A stretch of DNA of 64,000 bases from Gnomoniopsis sp. IMI 355080 (lineage: Eukaryota; Ascomycota; Sordariomycetes; Diaporthales; Gnomoniaceae): NCBI GenBank assembly GCA_027946555.1, contig JAPEVC010000165.1:19573-83572 (forward strand), written 5' to 3'. Of the stretch, positions 36,305 through 47,478 are shown in pieces (within the stretch, counting starts at the first letter, position 1; every line of letters begins with the position of its first letter). Both the position numbers and the translations under genes were made by a program. Below the pieces are notes generated by a model. The model saw nothing but the letters and a program-made list of their open reading frames with translations, made no database searches and had not been told where the DNA came from.

Positions 36305-38138
36305 GATAGGTGGTGGGAAAGGGGGGGGGGTGGTAGTGGATATAGCTCTAGGTCTGGGTCGAGTCTGTGCCAATGCTATTATGAGTGGTGAAACTGCATC
36401 CTGTCGCAAAGATCGTCGAGTGTCCTCAGCTAAAGCTTGGCCCACTTGGCAATGAATTGACGTTCTAGGCAAGCGAATAGTGCGGAAAGCAGAGCGTGGA
36501 GGAGGGCGTAGTGGAGGACGCGTGGTTGGAAACGTCGAGTCGAGTCAATTGTCCGAGGTCAATGCCCCAATTCAAGCCCAGAATTGGAAGGAAGGACCGC
36601 AGCGCACCTTTGTCGTTTCAACAGTCCCGATGGTGTTAGCGGCTACTTCCGATACCACCATATGCAGGCAAAGTACCTATCATTGATTCGATTAATTCTC
36701 CATCACCAAGATAGCATTCTCTTATTCTCACCTTGGCATAGTATGGGATGAACTTCCGTTCTTTCCCTGCCTTATTTGTTCATATGGATCACTTGCATTT
36801 ACTCAGGAAGTAGCTACTTGGCTACATGGGACATGCCTACGTTTACCTACCCGCCCACGTAGCCCGTGCTTGGTGCTTAGGTAAGCAAATCCCCTGTTGG
36901 ACAACGTCTACTATGGTATTGAACCTGGAAATGCCCCACGCCCCTTCACACGACGTAGATCATGCACGCTGCATTTATATAATTGTTTAGAATCTTCATG
37001 GTGCAGTGACTTCACTTCCTTGGCGTCGCACAACTTCTTCCTTCCCGAGTATTCGCTCAAGGGTTCGAAGTGTCGAGGTACCTATGTATGTACCGTACTT
37101 CAACACAACGCTAATGATGACGCGGTTAGCTTCAGGCACACTTTAGAAGCCTTAGAACATTTTTAGTAGGAACTATCGGCTAGTAAGTTTTAAATAGAAA
37201 CTTTTCGACAGAAACTTTTCCGTAGCAGATAAGAAGTCGCGTATAAATGATTCAGACAGAGGTCTGGATGGGGCGGAGCTGAGTGGCCTTTCAGCCAATA
37301 GACTTACACGCCTGTGCAGCCCCACAGACCAACCTTGCCTAACCCACCTAGCGATACTCTTCAATGACTGCTGTAGTTTGACAGAGTCTTGCTTTGGCCC
37401 TCTGCGGGCACGTCTCCAGCGAATGCAATTTCACACGCACGAAGCTCGACTGACCTGGGTGCAACGGTCTAAACAGGGTCACGCGTGGTGACAGTCAACC
37501 TCACGCTCATAGGATCTGACGAGTCTTGAGCGATGCGCTGCTCGGATGAGAGCAGATTTATTCAGAACCAAGTCGGCAAAGGCAGCGCTCATCTTCATGT
37601 CGTCAACCTCAACATCAACTCCTACCAGTCAAAGCAACGGGCGAGACAATCTTCAATTCACATGCAATTGATCGTTTTGGAGCGGTGGAAATCAATAAGA
37701 TTGCTCAATATCTCTGCAGACTCCAAGCCTATGGTTCGTCATTCATGTCGTATCAAAAAAGGGTTTTGAAGGAAAGAGATAGCCCCATCAGCTACTTCAG
37801 CCGACCGGCCTAGTTCACTTGGGGCCATCTAGCAGCGATCTCATGCCTTATCATGAGATATCTACTTCTGAGTGTGCATATGTGTATCCGCGCCGCCTTT
37901 CCCTCGCCTTGCGGAGGGTGGCTGCTTGGCGGCTTCTCAAATGCCCACACAGTGTCCTTGATGCGACTGCCATTCAGTCACACAACAAACCCAACGTAAT
38001 CGAGTCTATCCGCTAGGATCTCGCCCACTCATCACATCGCCAAGAAAAGACGCGATGATGAGCTTGTCATCGCGCTGATCCCCAATTCGTCCGCCAGCCA
38101 AAAAAAGTGCTGTATGTGTGGAACAAGTCCTGGTCCTG
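36305..38138. other. Intergenic region upstream of dapB
   Basis: No supported gene. A frame at 36897-37166 lacks motifs. The region includes an imperfect tandem pair near 37195-37220 (AGAAACTTTTC repeated). Confidence 0.45.
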
Positions 38139-40172
38139 CTAAGAGGGTGACAGCGCAGCGCCTTCGCTAGCCCGCCTAGCATCCTGCATCTCCTGCATTG
38201 CCTCCCACCGGCGTCTGTCCTGGTGAAAGTCCAGAATCAAGTCCACCAGCGTAGCTGCCTCCTTCTCCAGGGCATTCAACTCAGCCGCACTGGAATTCAC
38301 AGCACCGTCAGGACCCCTTGGGCGGCGGTAGGCAACGAACACGATGCCACGATTGATCTTCTTCCTGCGCGCCCCGCCGGGTTTCTTCTTGCCACCCGCA
38401 ACGCACATCGCGTCAGTAGCCGCCGGAACGCGTCTCGAGACATCCGGAGCCGATGACCTGCGCTGCGATGCTGAATGGGAGGGCATAGAGCTACTAGTGT
38501 AGAACGACAGTGCGTACCCACGCGCAAACTCGTTGTCCGCTGCCGCACTATTTCGATGCTCGATCCAGCCCTCGTGGCGTAGGATCTTCTTGTGCACGGT
38601 GCTGCTTAGGCGGAATGGTGCTTGAATCGTCTCCAGGCCGTAGGCGGCGAGAAGAGAGCCGCAGAAACCGCCCGTACTGGGGGCCAGACCAGCATTCGGG
38701 CAGCAGTCCCGTGCGGGTGTGACTGTTGGGGTCGCTGGGCTGGCGAAGATGTCGGAAGGTGGGTTATGGGGAGAGGCTATGCGGGGAGTCTGGATGGAGT
38801 TGCGCGGTGTTGAGTTGCGCGTTATAGTGGTGGGCTTGTCGGATACCGGGGAGGAGACCAGCGAGGCCGGCATTGATTGGGAGAAGGAGCTAGGCGCGGA
38901 CGAGAATCCAGAGACAGGCATCAGGGCTGGATGGCAGGTAGCTGACTCGGGTGGATTGTGCAAGTGGTTCATTCGACTAGGCCCAAAGTTGGCGACGTAG
39001 ACGACGTCAAAGTCGTATTTTTTGGCAATGCGCGCGGCTTCCCAGGCGGCAACTTGGCTAGAAGCCACGGCAGGTGAGACGGGGGCCGGGCTTCGCAGCG
39101 TTGAAGCAAATGAGCGAGAGACTGAACCCGAGCGTAAGGTCGGAGAAAGGATGGGTGGCGGCGGTGCGCGCTTCGATGGCGGCTTGGAGGGGTGCGCGAC
39201 CTTGATCTCGGCAATGTCTTCGTCAGTCATACTGAGAAAGTCCTCGACGGCAGGCTCGTGAAAGACTGTCTTTGACTTTGAGTTGACAGTATCGTCAGGG
39301 ACTTGAATGTAAGAATCTCTCCAATCGTCGTCCAATAATGGCACGCTTGAGGTTGTGCCACGCCTCGAAGGAGGTGCAGATACGGTTTCCTTCTTGGTCT
39401 CAGTGTTGGACTTTGGTTCACTCAATGTTGAATTGCGTTGTGGAATCATATCAGGAGAAGGCTCTGGAGTGAACTGGAACTGGGCCAGCTTCGCTGATGG
39501 CTTCCGTCCACGTTCAGGTGGCGACGGGAAGGTAAAGTCATCCTGATCCGATGGTGGTGGTGTTTCGACTCGCGATGATGGGTAGATAGGCAGAGCATCT
39601 AGAAGAACTTTCTGACCACCCTTCAACGGACCTTCTTCTTTCAAAGGAAATGATTTAGCATCCGGAAACAAAGAAGAGTGTGTGGAATCACCGGCGAAAG
39701 CCGTTTCACGAGGGAGGTGGAGCTGGATCAACCCGCCCGGGATCCTGTCGTGTCTCCTTGACAGCAACGAAGAGGTCCGGTTAGGGATATGGAATGAGTT
39801 GGTTGCAGAGTGAGTGCTCTGCCGTCTTGGGTCATTCATCTCATCGGATCTGGTGCCGACTGACATTGTCTGGCTAAGTCTCTGTGATCGAGTCGAGTTG
39901 GTTCGGGAAGAGTTGGTGCGAGCGATAGAAGCAGGTGAGGAGATCTTGAGCTCGTTGCGGGGCTGCATCATATTGGCCTTTGGTCTTATGAAGGGCGACT
40001 GCGGGAAGCACGGGATTCCTTCCGCCTTCTCTAACTGAGCCAGTATGTTCTCATGGGGACCGAGCGCACTGGACATATTGCCGTTCATGTTGGACTCGGC
40101 GGTGTGACGGCTGGGTGCAGGTTTTTTCTTGTTGGAGAACAGCCGCTCCAGCTTGTCCAACCCGTTGGCCAT
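38139..40172 (-). CDS. Uncharacterised fungal protein with Ser/Pro-rich N-terminus and structured C-terminus
   Basis: One exon of 677 aa starting MANGLDKLERLFSNKKKPAP. Residues 1-375 are Ser-, Pro- and Thr-rich and probably disordered, with many basic/Ser-Pro motifs that could be phosphorylated. The C-terminal part looks folded: AAWEAARIAKKYDFDVVYVANFGP near 377, then STGGFCGSLLAAYGLETIQAPF, a conserved-looking HEGWIEHRNS, INRGIVFVAYRRPRG and a final helix ELNALEKEAATLVDLILDFH. The beta-strand/helix pattern (DVVYVANFG ... GLLAAYGL ... GIVFVAYRR) recalls a GAF- or PAS-like fold, but I cannot name a family. Function unknown; coding status is strong from length and composition. Confidence 0.8.
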   Translation of the reverse strand: MANGLDKLERLFSNKKKPAPSRHTAESNMNGNMSSALGPHENILAQLEKAEGIPCFPQSPFIRPKANMMQPRNELKISSPASIARTNSSRTNSTRSQRLSQTMSVGTRSDEMNDPRRQSTHSATNSFHIPNRTSSLLSRRHDRIPGGLIQLHLPRETAFAGDSTHSSLFPDAKSFPLKEEGPLKGGQKVLLDALPIYPSSRVETPPPSDQDDFTFPSPPERGRKPSAKLAQFQFTPEPSPDMIPQRNSTLSEPKSNTETKKETVSAPPSRRGTTSSVPLLDDDWRDSYIQVPDDTVNSKSKTVFHEPAVEDFLSMTDEDIAEIKVAHPSKPPSKRAPPPPILSPTLRSGSVSRSFASTLRSPAPVSPAVASSQVAAWEAARIAKKYDFDVVYVANFGPSRMNHLHNPPESATCHPALMPVSGFSSAPSSFSQSMPASLVSSPVSDKPTTITRNSTPRNSIQTPRIASPHNPPSDIFASPATPTVTPARDCCPNAGLAPSTGGFCGSLLAAYGLETIQAPFRLSSTVHKKILRHEGWIEHRNSAAADNEFARGYALSFYTSSSMPSHSASQRRSSAPDVSRRVPAATDAMCVAGGKKKPGGARRKKINRGIVFVAYRRPRGPDGAVNSSAAELNALEKEAATLVDLILDFHQDRRRWEAMQEMQDARRASEGAALSPS

Positions 40173-43100
40173 GGTCGGGGGTCTGAGGTGAGAGACTGCT
40201 AGCTGCGTGCGTAATCTAGATTCTCAGATGTATCCAATAATTCTCTGCATGTGCTTCCAACGCAATCTTGCTCGAGAAGGCGCGCAGTAGTAGCACTACG
40301 TGCGAAGCAAAGATGTGGCTGACGAGCAAGTGATAGTGGAAAATCTCGCCGTATAAAGACTCGATATCCTTGCAAAATCGTCAAGAAACACCAGCTGAGA
40401 TCGGAAACAAGTGGTGGAATCCTGTCTCCTGGTTCGATGGTAAGCCCAGCCGATTGCTCGCCTTTCGAGATTATGTCTGATCCTCGTGGCCAAAGGGGAC
40501 AATCTCGAGTGTCTCACTAGACAATCATATGCCTGTATCAATGGGAATTTGTCTCGGAGAGATGGCCTTGTGGTGGTCAAGTTGAGGGTGCACAAAAGCA
40601 CATCAGGTTAAGGCAGTGACCATGAAGCCGGGTCTCGGTTGAGAGGAAGGCGTATAAAGAGTGAAGTGTCCTACCCAGGTGGGGGTCTTCGTTGGTCCAG
40701 GGCCTCGAAGCCCGGTCAATTTTGTCGGCGTAAATCTTCGATATGGTTGCAATCTCTCCCTACAATGAGATTCCGAATTGCAGAGTCCCCAACACTGGCT
40801 GTTGTGTAATGTGATGGCAGCAGTGCCCTATACTAGGCACCAAGCAGCCACTTGTGTCCCCCGAGGCTTGCCTGTCAGACTTAACCGAGCCCAATCACAG
40901 AAGACCTGCTTCCAAGGGGATGCTCAGCTTGGGTGTCAGGACGAGATGGAGCAGCTCATAGGTAGACTCACTCATATGACAGGAGGATTCAGACTCATAT
41001 ATCCTCGAGTCCGATAATTCCAGTGTAGCTTAGGCAGCGTTGGTGCTTCCCCTTTTCGTCGTCAACTCGTCCTGATGGAGGTCTTGCTCCCTCTGATAAC
41101 ACAAGTGAGACTCGATAAAGAACTAGCTGTCTTGCTTCTAGAAAGGCGGATAGAGCAGCCACCACGAGGAGGATATACTTCCTCCATTGCGGCAATAAGT
41201 AAAACATCAGGTCTTGGGCGAGAGGCTCCATCCGCTGATGTGCCGGCTGGATTGTACGTAAAGTGAACGGCGAGGGGGGAGGATTGCTTTTCCACACTTC
41301 CCAATGCGGTTTGGACGTGGCGGAGGACTGCATAGAAGGGGTCATGTTCTGGGCTTCGAGGCTCAGTCTCTCACAGTCGCGCGAACCGCACTCAGGGATC
41401 ATCGTCGACCGTGCTCTAGCGTATGCATGAGTTTGATTCTGGCATCACGCATCGTCCGCATTGTCAACAGTCAGAACACGGAATTGAAGCAGGATGGGCC
41501 GGCTGGCCGGTTGCCCTGACTGCCCTGGGTCCACATCGCTCGATGCTTGGCTTATGTGATTGTGCCGGGGACTCAGCTCGGTGTAAGCACCTTGACCTAC
41601 CAAGGTGCCCAGGTAGCTAAGCATCAATGGCTACACATTATGAGCCAAAGTACACTCGTCCTCAGCTATCACAGGCCACGAGCTGCTGGCTGATCCGCCA
41701 GGTGTGTCCCCACGTCACCCGTCCGAGGTGACGACGGGTGATAGGGAAAGCCAGGCCACCTGAATTTCGTCATGAACTATCCGTTAGACTCCACGAGGAG
41801 CACAGATGCCACCAGTCTTTGGCGGGGTTTCGTATCTCAAGTCAAGGGATATGATGTTGATGGCGGCTGAATGTGAAGGAGGGAGCAAAAGCGGGTATGC
41901 CCGGACCCTTGACTAGGATCATCGCTCGATTTATCCCCCTTGCAAGGGCAAAAGCAACTTCAACCCATCAATCAACACTGTCCTTGAGGACTGTTTCTAT
42001 CGCAAGTCTTTCTCAGGAAACATGTTCGGATCTCTCGTTAATTTCCTAAACTCCTACTTACGCCTTCAGTGACGAGATAGGCCTTGCTGAATGTGAATTC
42101 CGACCAGTCGCAGCCAAGATTTCCTGGGCGTTGCCAGACACAACGTCCTTTTTTCCAACGTCCAGCCGTCTCTCATGGGTCTTCATAATCGACTGGTTCT
42201 TGGATTCGACCCGATCATCGAATGGGTTTAAGCCAACGCCACAGGCGTAGCCTGGATCGACCGTGTATTTGACCCGCATATCAAAAGTATGAACAGCATA
42301 GGCGATCTGCCAGACTGGCAGACCAAAATGAGCTTGGACTTGGACGTGGTATATCTGCTTCGGGCCGGCGCAAACTGTCTGTTCCTGCGGCCTTTATACT
42401 GGCCTGCCAGCCGGGTATAGCGCTTATATCACAAAGCTTTGTAGACATCAGATATCGCGTCCCAGTGGTCGAGTAGCCGAAAAGGACTGTGGGAACTGCT
42501 CGGTGGTATGTATGCTTTTGAGCTGTGAAATTCCTAGACAGACCTGTTCAAAGTAAGTTCTCCTTACGGGGGAGTATTGGACTCACGAGACTTACACGTG
42601 AAAGAAAAAATAAGGCTCCCCATGTTGCAAGATTTTCAAGCTCATCCACATGTGTCTCAGCCGTAGGAATCAGTCAACACGACGGGCCCCAGGCTCCCTA
42701 ACTGAGACATCCCACCAACTTCCAAATTCGGTAAGCTGCTGTCGGCGTCCAGGGAGCCAATGGACACTGCTCGAAAGCGAGGGTCTCCCGCGACCGTGGT
42801 CTAGGACTGTCACACTGCATACCTAGGCTGCTAGGTAGGTACATATAGACACGGCACTACAAGCCAGCCGTAGTGGACTGCTTCGCCCTTGAGGTGATTA
42901 TGTATCCCAAGTGCCCTTGTCTTACTTCAACTGCCGCATTGTTTTAGCCATTTTCACTCGTTCTCAAAAGACACAAACTACTGCAGCGTCCCAGCGGGTG
43001 ACGTAACCCGGAGCAATTGTCATCGCATCTGTGCAGACGTACGGAGTAAGGGAGGCAAGGACAATACTTGACTACTCCCCCCATGAGCTTCAACACAACA

Positions 43101-43731
43101 TGAATCTCAGCACGCCATCACCAATCTGTCTTTCTCCTTTTTTCAATCGAAAATTGAGGTCGAGAGTCAAACAATATGCCAATTATAAGTCTGTTTCCAT
43201 AAACTCAACGCCCTCGAATGACGAGGCTTTGAGGCTGGCCCAGGGGAGGGACAAGAATGACATAGGACACGCCACATTCGCTTGCATGTCTGCCAGATCC
43301 CGCATCTTTATTCCCCTTGCCGCCTCCCGATCTGGTCCTAGTTTCCCGGCGGCTCTGCCAATCTCCCTCGATGCAGGCTGCTGCAAGATCTTGCAATCAC
43401 TCACACAAATACTCAGGCTGCGTAGCACTTATGCAAGCTTGACGGCGGCTTGGTCGCCAGGCACAATTGGCACAGTAATAAAGCGCGGGAGGAAAGCTTT
43501 TTCTTACACTGCATGCAGATGCACGTCTTTTAATCTGGATTCATCTAAGGACGAACATGCTCCCCCAGCTAGTGTCTTGTAAGCTTTTGGGCAATTGAGT
43601 GTTTTCTGTCGAAATTGCACGATTCTCCTGATTCAGCCTGTCCGTATTCGTGATCTGGGTCGCGGTACATCCGTGGACAAGTCCTCTGGCATCAATACCG
43701 GCCATCAGCAGATGGCGTGTCGCCACCTCGC
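40173..43731. other. Long gene-poor region (3.5 kb)
   Basis: No supportable gene in a long stretch upstream of the 38139-40172 gene and downstream of the NAD(P)HX dehydratase gene. TATA-like TATAAA motifs lie near 40350 and 40650. Open frames at 40995-41402 (-, one hydrophobic segment) and 43031-43582 (+, no ATG at the start) lack motifs. A composite palindrome TACCTAGGCTGCTAGGTA lies at 42820-42837. Fragments of small genes cannot be excluded. Confidence 0.4.
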
Positions 43732-45011
43732 CTACAGCTTGGAACCGCCCGCATCTGGATCGTCCTCGCCAAATAGGTGAAGGAAAGACGGGTGGACCTC
43801 GTCTGTCAAATCGCTGGCCTGCAGACTGCGGCCTTTCTCGTTGAAGGCACGGCGGGAACACTCCTGTGTAGGTTGTTAGAATTCTCGGTCTGGGAAGACA
43901 AGGAAAACAAACCAAAATGTTGACTCACCCTTGTAATGGCACAACCTCCAAAACACGCCAGCCTCACCAATTCGTTCTCCTGCAATTTGTTTCCATGATC
44001 CCACAAACCTTCCAAATACGCGTTCCTCCACCCAAGGAAAGTCGCGATACTACCCGTAAGCGTGTCGCCCTGCCCACCGCTCCTCTTCTTGCCGCCGGTC
44101 AGGTCCACCACTAGGGTCGTCTTCCCATCACTGATAAAATCGTTGAAGCCTTTTTGCACAATAGTGGGGCCGTCTAAAGCGCGTGCAAGTGCCTCTACTC
44201 TCGCTGTCTCCTTCTTGCTGTCATCCGCTGAGTTGGACTCGGTAACCTTTTTGACTTCCTCCTCAATGCCAAGTGCCTTGCAAAGTCGACCGAATTCCAC
44301 CACATTTGGCGTGAGAACGGCCAATTTATATCCTTTCACGATTTCTGGAGTTTTTTGCACAACCTGCAGGGCATCCGCGTCCAAGACAAGAGGAAGGTTG
44401 TTCTTGCGCGCAGCTTCTATTACCTTTGCCACGGTGTCCTGCATGAGAGGGTCGCGACCTAGTCCTGGTCCTATGACGAGGCAGTGTAGACGCGAGAGCA
44501 TGTCAATGATCCGTGACGCGATTTTATCCGCGGACTCATTCGTAGAAGACTCTTCAGACGCCGTGGGCGATGGAGATTGGCGCATGAGCGGGTGGACCAT
44601 GAGGTTTGGGGAATACGTCTTGATAACAGAGGCAGCGCCAGGGGTGCATATGACGTGGGACTAAAGAAGGCAACGATCAGTATAAGTTTATGATGTCCAG
44701 TACATGAGTGCAGCTTAAAAGTAGGGGCCGGGACTGGGAACTGCCAGCGTACCATATCACAACCCAGTCTTGCGCTCGCCATGGCCGAGAAGTATGGGGC
44801 CCCCGTGTAGTCCTCGCTACCCCCCAAAACGGCGATTCGCCCTTGCTGGCCTGGGGGAAAAGGTGTATATGTTAGCTTCTAGTCATCCTACTGTCAGACC
44901 TGACCTGTTGCTCTCTTGCAGGTTGACGAACTGACCCTTGTGAAATTTGTCTAACATGGGCGGCACCAGCTGCCGCACACGGCCTAGAAGCTCCTTCGTG
45001 GTAACAGACAT
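43732..45011 (-). CDS. NNR2: ATP-dependent (S)-NAD(P)H-hydrate dehydratase
   Basis: Metabolite-repair enzyme that dehydrates damaged NADHX/NADPHX using ATP, a ribokinase-fold carbohydrate kinase-like protein. Four exons (45011-44936, 44850-44753, 44660-43929, 43863-43732) give 345 aa, the usual length. It starts MSVTTKELLGRVRQLVPPML. The characteristic blocks are GRIAVLGGSEDYTGAPYFSA, then SHVICTPGAASVIKTYSPNL, GPGLGRDP, LVLDADAL, LTPNVVEF and the ATP/phosphate-binding SGGQGDTLTG. The final exon supplies the family end (KGRSLQASDLTDEV). Introns are 65-92 bp with GTCAGT, GTACGC and GTGAGT donors. The partner epimerase gene is not in the window. Confidence 0.95.
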
Positions 45012-45233
45012 GTCGGATGCCATCTGAAGCTCGTTTGAAATTGCTCAATCTCACTGATTCGTAGTGCGCAAGGTCGAACTATCTTCAGAGCTTTGAGAGA
45101 AGGAATTCAGGAGATGGCTGAGCAAGGCGTAAGGGCCATGAGAGCAGGAAGGACAATGAAATCTTTCCTTTTGGTTGATGCGGGAACGCATCGCGTCGAA
45201 ATGATGTCACTTTACTACAGGGCGTCTCAAGCC

Positions 45234-45270
45234 GCGGGTCGTAGCCGAACCCTAGACTTAGCACCTCGCT
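45234..45270 (+). repeat. Dispersed short repeat beta, copy 2
   Basis: Matches 33068-33105 at about 30 of 37 positions. It lies 10 bases before repeat alpha copy 2. Confidence 0.5.
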
Positions 45271-45280
45271 TTAGAAGACT

Positions 45281-45320
45281 TCTCTCTGTAAAGAGCTTAT
45301 ATGCATTCCTGTACAACACG
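45281..45320 (+). repeat. Dispersed short repeat alpha, copy 2
   Basis: The reverse complement matches 31305-31344 at 36 of 40 bases. The core CTCTCTGTAAAGAGCTT also recurs at 55710. Confidence 0.7.
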
Positions 45321-45604
45321 GTGAGCACTCTAACATTCTAGAAATTAATAATGAACTTAAGGAATTTGTGTATCTGGTTATAAGCAATGGGGGAATTGAC
45401 GTAAGAGACCTCGGGAGTTTACCACCCCCCTCTTTTATTAATACACCCGGTACTTCCCCAAGTCTACGTCTCGAACCACTCAAGAACGCTCGGACAGACA
45501 ATAGAAAATGTCCATCAAGTTGACCAAGATAGAGAGCTCAACCGGAACCTCGTAGACTCTACTCCAAACTCCAACCGACACTCGTACCATCTTCCCCCCT
45601 AGAG

Positions 45605-46963
45605 CTAGCTATGCAACTGGCGGTTCAGTGTAAGGATATGATCGATGTAAGCGTCTTGGGAATCGCAATCGTGCTGTAGTCCTGCGACTCTCGCCTTTAG
45701 CCTTGCGATCTCTTCCTCTAGCTTTGCGATCTCTTCCTTATACGGCTCTTCATCATCCTCGAAGTCCCGAATCTTGCCTCGGAGTTCGCGGTTGAGTGTT
45801 TCGAGTACTTCGATGGTCGTATTGCTCTCCTGAAGCTTCTTTTCAAGCTCAGCGCTGGTGTTCTGTTCTTCGTCCAGCAGCTGTTCCTGGCGTACAAGAT
45901 TGTTGTCAGAGGAGTCGACAAGATTGCGCAGTGTTTCCTGTGTCCTCAGAAGACCTTTGACCTTCTTACCCATATCCTTCTTTTCCTCCTCAAGAATCTT
46001 GTTGTACTTCTTGAGCTCGTAGCCCTCCTCCACAAGAATCTCATTGTCCTCCTCGAGCTCCTTTATCTGCTCCTTGAGTCCAGTGACCTGATCCTTCAGA
46101 TCTTTCACATTCTTCCCAAAGTTGGCAACGTCCGTCGAATTCTGACCAACTCCCGAGGACTTCTGTTTCTCCAGGGCCTCTCGCACGCTCTTCTCTCTCG
46201 CCAGTTCCTGCTGGAGTCCTATGATGATCGCATCCTTCTCCTGAAGTTCAGTGGCTGGCCCTCCAACTGTCGTATCGTTGGCACCATCCTCTACCTCAAC
46301 TCTTCTCTTCTTCTGCTGGGACCTGGCTTCGATGTTGTCAGGTTGCTCGTGAGCACGTTTATCTCTGGCCAGGTCCTCTTGGGGTCCTGCAACGGTCGCA
46401 TCATCGCCCTCATCCTCCGATCCAGGAAGATATGAAGTACTCGCAACTTTTCCCTTCTGCTTCTTGGCCTTGGCTTTCTCGCGTGCGAGCTTGAGAACCT
46501 CTGGTGAAATCACATGTGATTGCTGTAGGATGTAAGGTTGGAGCCGATCCGAGATAGTGATCTGCTTGTTGAGGAAGCCTTTGATATCGGCCAGGAGGCC
46601 AGTGAAGAATTGCAGGCAGGCGAAGTCGTCAAAGCCTGATGGGAGCTTGTGATCTTTACACAGCGAGGCGATAACGAAGATATCCTCGAAAATTCTTGTA
46701 CGATCGTCCTCGTCCAAAGCTGGTTGTTTGCTCTTTTTCGTCGTGGGATCTTTATTGTCGGCTTCGTCGGGGGCCTTAACCATCCTCTTCAACTCGCGGG
46801 AGATGTAGTTCGAGCTCGGATGATCATCCCATCCCTTCAGTTTATCGATCTTCTTGCAGATACTCTCCTTGCACTTTGCCTTCAGCTTCAGTGTCATAAT
46901 CCAGTCCTTGGCTGCTTGGCGGCGCGCCAACAACTCGTTGTCAGTAAGGCGTTTGCTCCCCAT
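45605..46963 (-). CDS. Unrecognised coiled-coil protein
   Basis: One exon. The start at 46963 (MGSKRLTDNELLARRQAAKDW) is chosen because the in-frame sequence upstream is a 51-bp minisatellite. It gives 452 aa. Residues 1-150 are basic and helical, with KCKESICKKIDKLKGW and then an acidic block ending PALDEDDRTRIFEDIFVIAS and a Cys/Phe-containing helix (CLQFFTGLLADIKGFL). Residues about 165-205 are Lys-rich and could be a nuclear signal. From about 245 to the end it is a long coiled coil with regular heptads (for example LKDQVTGLKEQIKELEED), ending at LTLNRQLHS. No family recognised. It might be a lineage-specific nuclear or structural protein. The coding call rests on length and strong heptad regularity. 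Confidence 0.75.
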   Translation of the reverse strand: MGSKRLTDNELLARRQAAKDWIMTLKLKAKCKESICKKIDKLKGWDDHPSSNYISRELKRMVKAPDEADNKDPTTKKSKQPALDEDDRTRIFEDIFVIASLCKDHKLPSGFDDFACLQFFTGLLADIKGFLNKQITISDRLQPYILQQSHVISPEVLKLAREKAKAKKQKGKVASTSYLPGSEDEGDDATVAGPQEDLARDKRAHEQPDNIEARSQQKKRRVEVEDGANDTTVGGPATELQEKDAIIIGLQQELAREKSVREALEKQKSSGVGQNSTDVANFGKNVKDLKDQVTGLKEQIKELEEDNEILVEEGYELKKYNKILEEEKKDMGKKVKGLLRTQETLRNLVDSSDNNLVRQEQLLDEEQNTSAELEKKLQESNTTIEVLETLNRELRGKIRDFEDDEEPYKEEIAKLEEEIARLKARVAGLQHDCDSQDAYIDHILTLNRQLHS

Positions 46964-46998
46964 CTTGATAGCTACGACCTTCGTCGAATGCGAAGTTG

Positions 46999-47310
46999 TA
47001 TTGGCAGAGGATGGGATCGGACGGTCACAGTCTTCGTAGTAGCTGAGGTAGAAGTACTGGAGGAGGTAGCTGAGGATCGCGCAACTGCAAGACTTAAGAT
47101 AGAAATACTGGAGGATGGGGTCAGACGGTCGCAGTCTTCGTAATGGCTGAGGTAGAAGTATGAGAGGAGGGAGCTGACGGCCGCGCAATCGTAAGAGTCA
47201 AGATAGAAGTATTGGAGGAGGGAGCTGAGGGTCGCACAGTCGCAAGAGTCAAGGTAGAAGTATCTGGGGGGGGGGGGGCTGCGGTCGCGCAACCTTCGCA
47301 GTAGGTAAAG
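46999..47310 (-). repeat. 51-bp minisatellite upstream of the coiled-coil gene
   Basis: The motif AGGTAGAAGTA or AGATAGAAGTA recurs at 47046, 47097, 47150, 47201, 47252 and (degenerate) 47303. The period is 51, 53, 51, 51 and 51 bases, with a partial unit before 47046. Fifty-one bases is 17 codons: read on the minus strand the units encode variants of YFYLDSCDCATLSSLLQ, in frame across most copies. A 13-base G run sits at 47266-47278. It lies in the leader or promoter of the 45605-46963 gene. Confidence 0.85.
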
Positions 47311-47478
47311 TGAAAGTGCTCGAGAAGATGGTAGATGGTCGTAAAATTTGTAATGGGAGAGTATGCTTGAGGGTGCAGATTGAAGTTCTAGGACTGTTTG
47401 TGGAAGAAGAGTAGGTCGGTAGTGTGGATGGAGTATGAGAGGTCGTTGATGAAGAAGTGAAGTTGGGGAAAAGGACAA

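Larger units (their letters stand above)
45012..45604. other. Intergenic region with dispersed repeats
   Basis: Holds repeat beta (45234-45270) next to repeat alpha (45281-45320). A small plus-strand frame at 45093-45341 covers both repeats and is taken as non-coding. Confidence 0.5.

Noticed and set aside
40995..41402. 135-codon minus-strand frame with a hydrophobic stretch
   Set aside because: One possible span but no domain, no splice sites and a competing overlapping frame. Too weak to list as a gene.
43031..43582. 183-codon plus-strand frame
   Set aside because: Begins with GTG, has no motif or splice support, and other frames in the same place are equally open.
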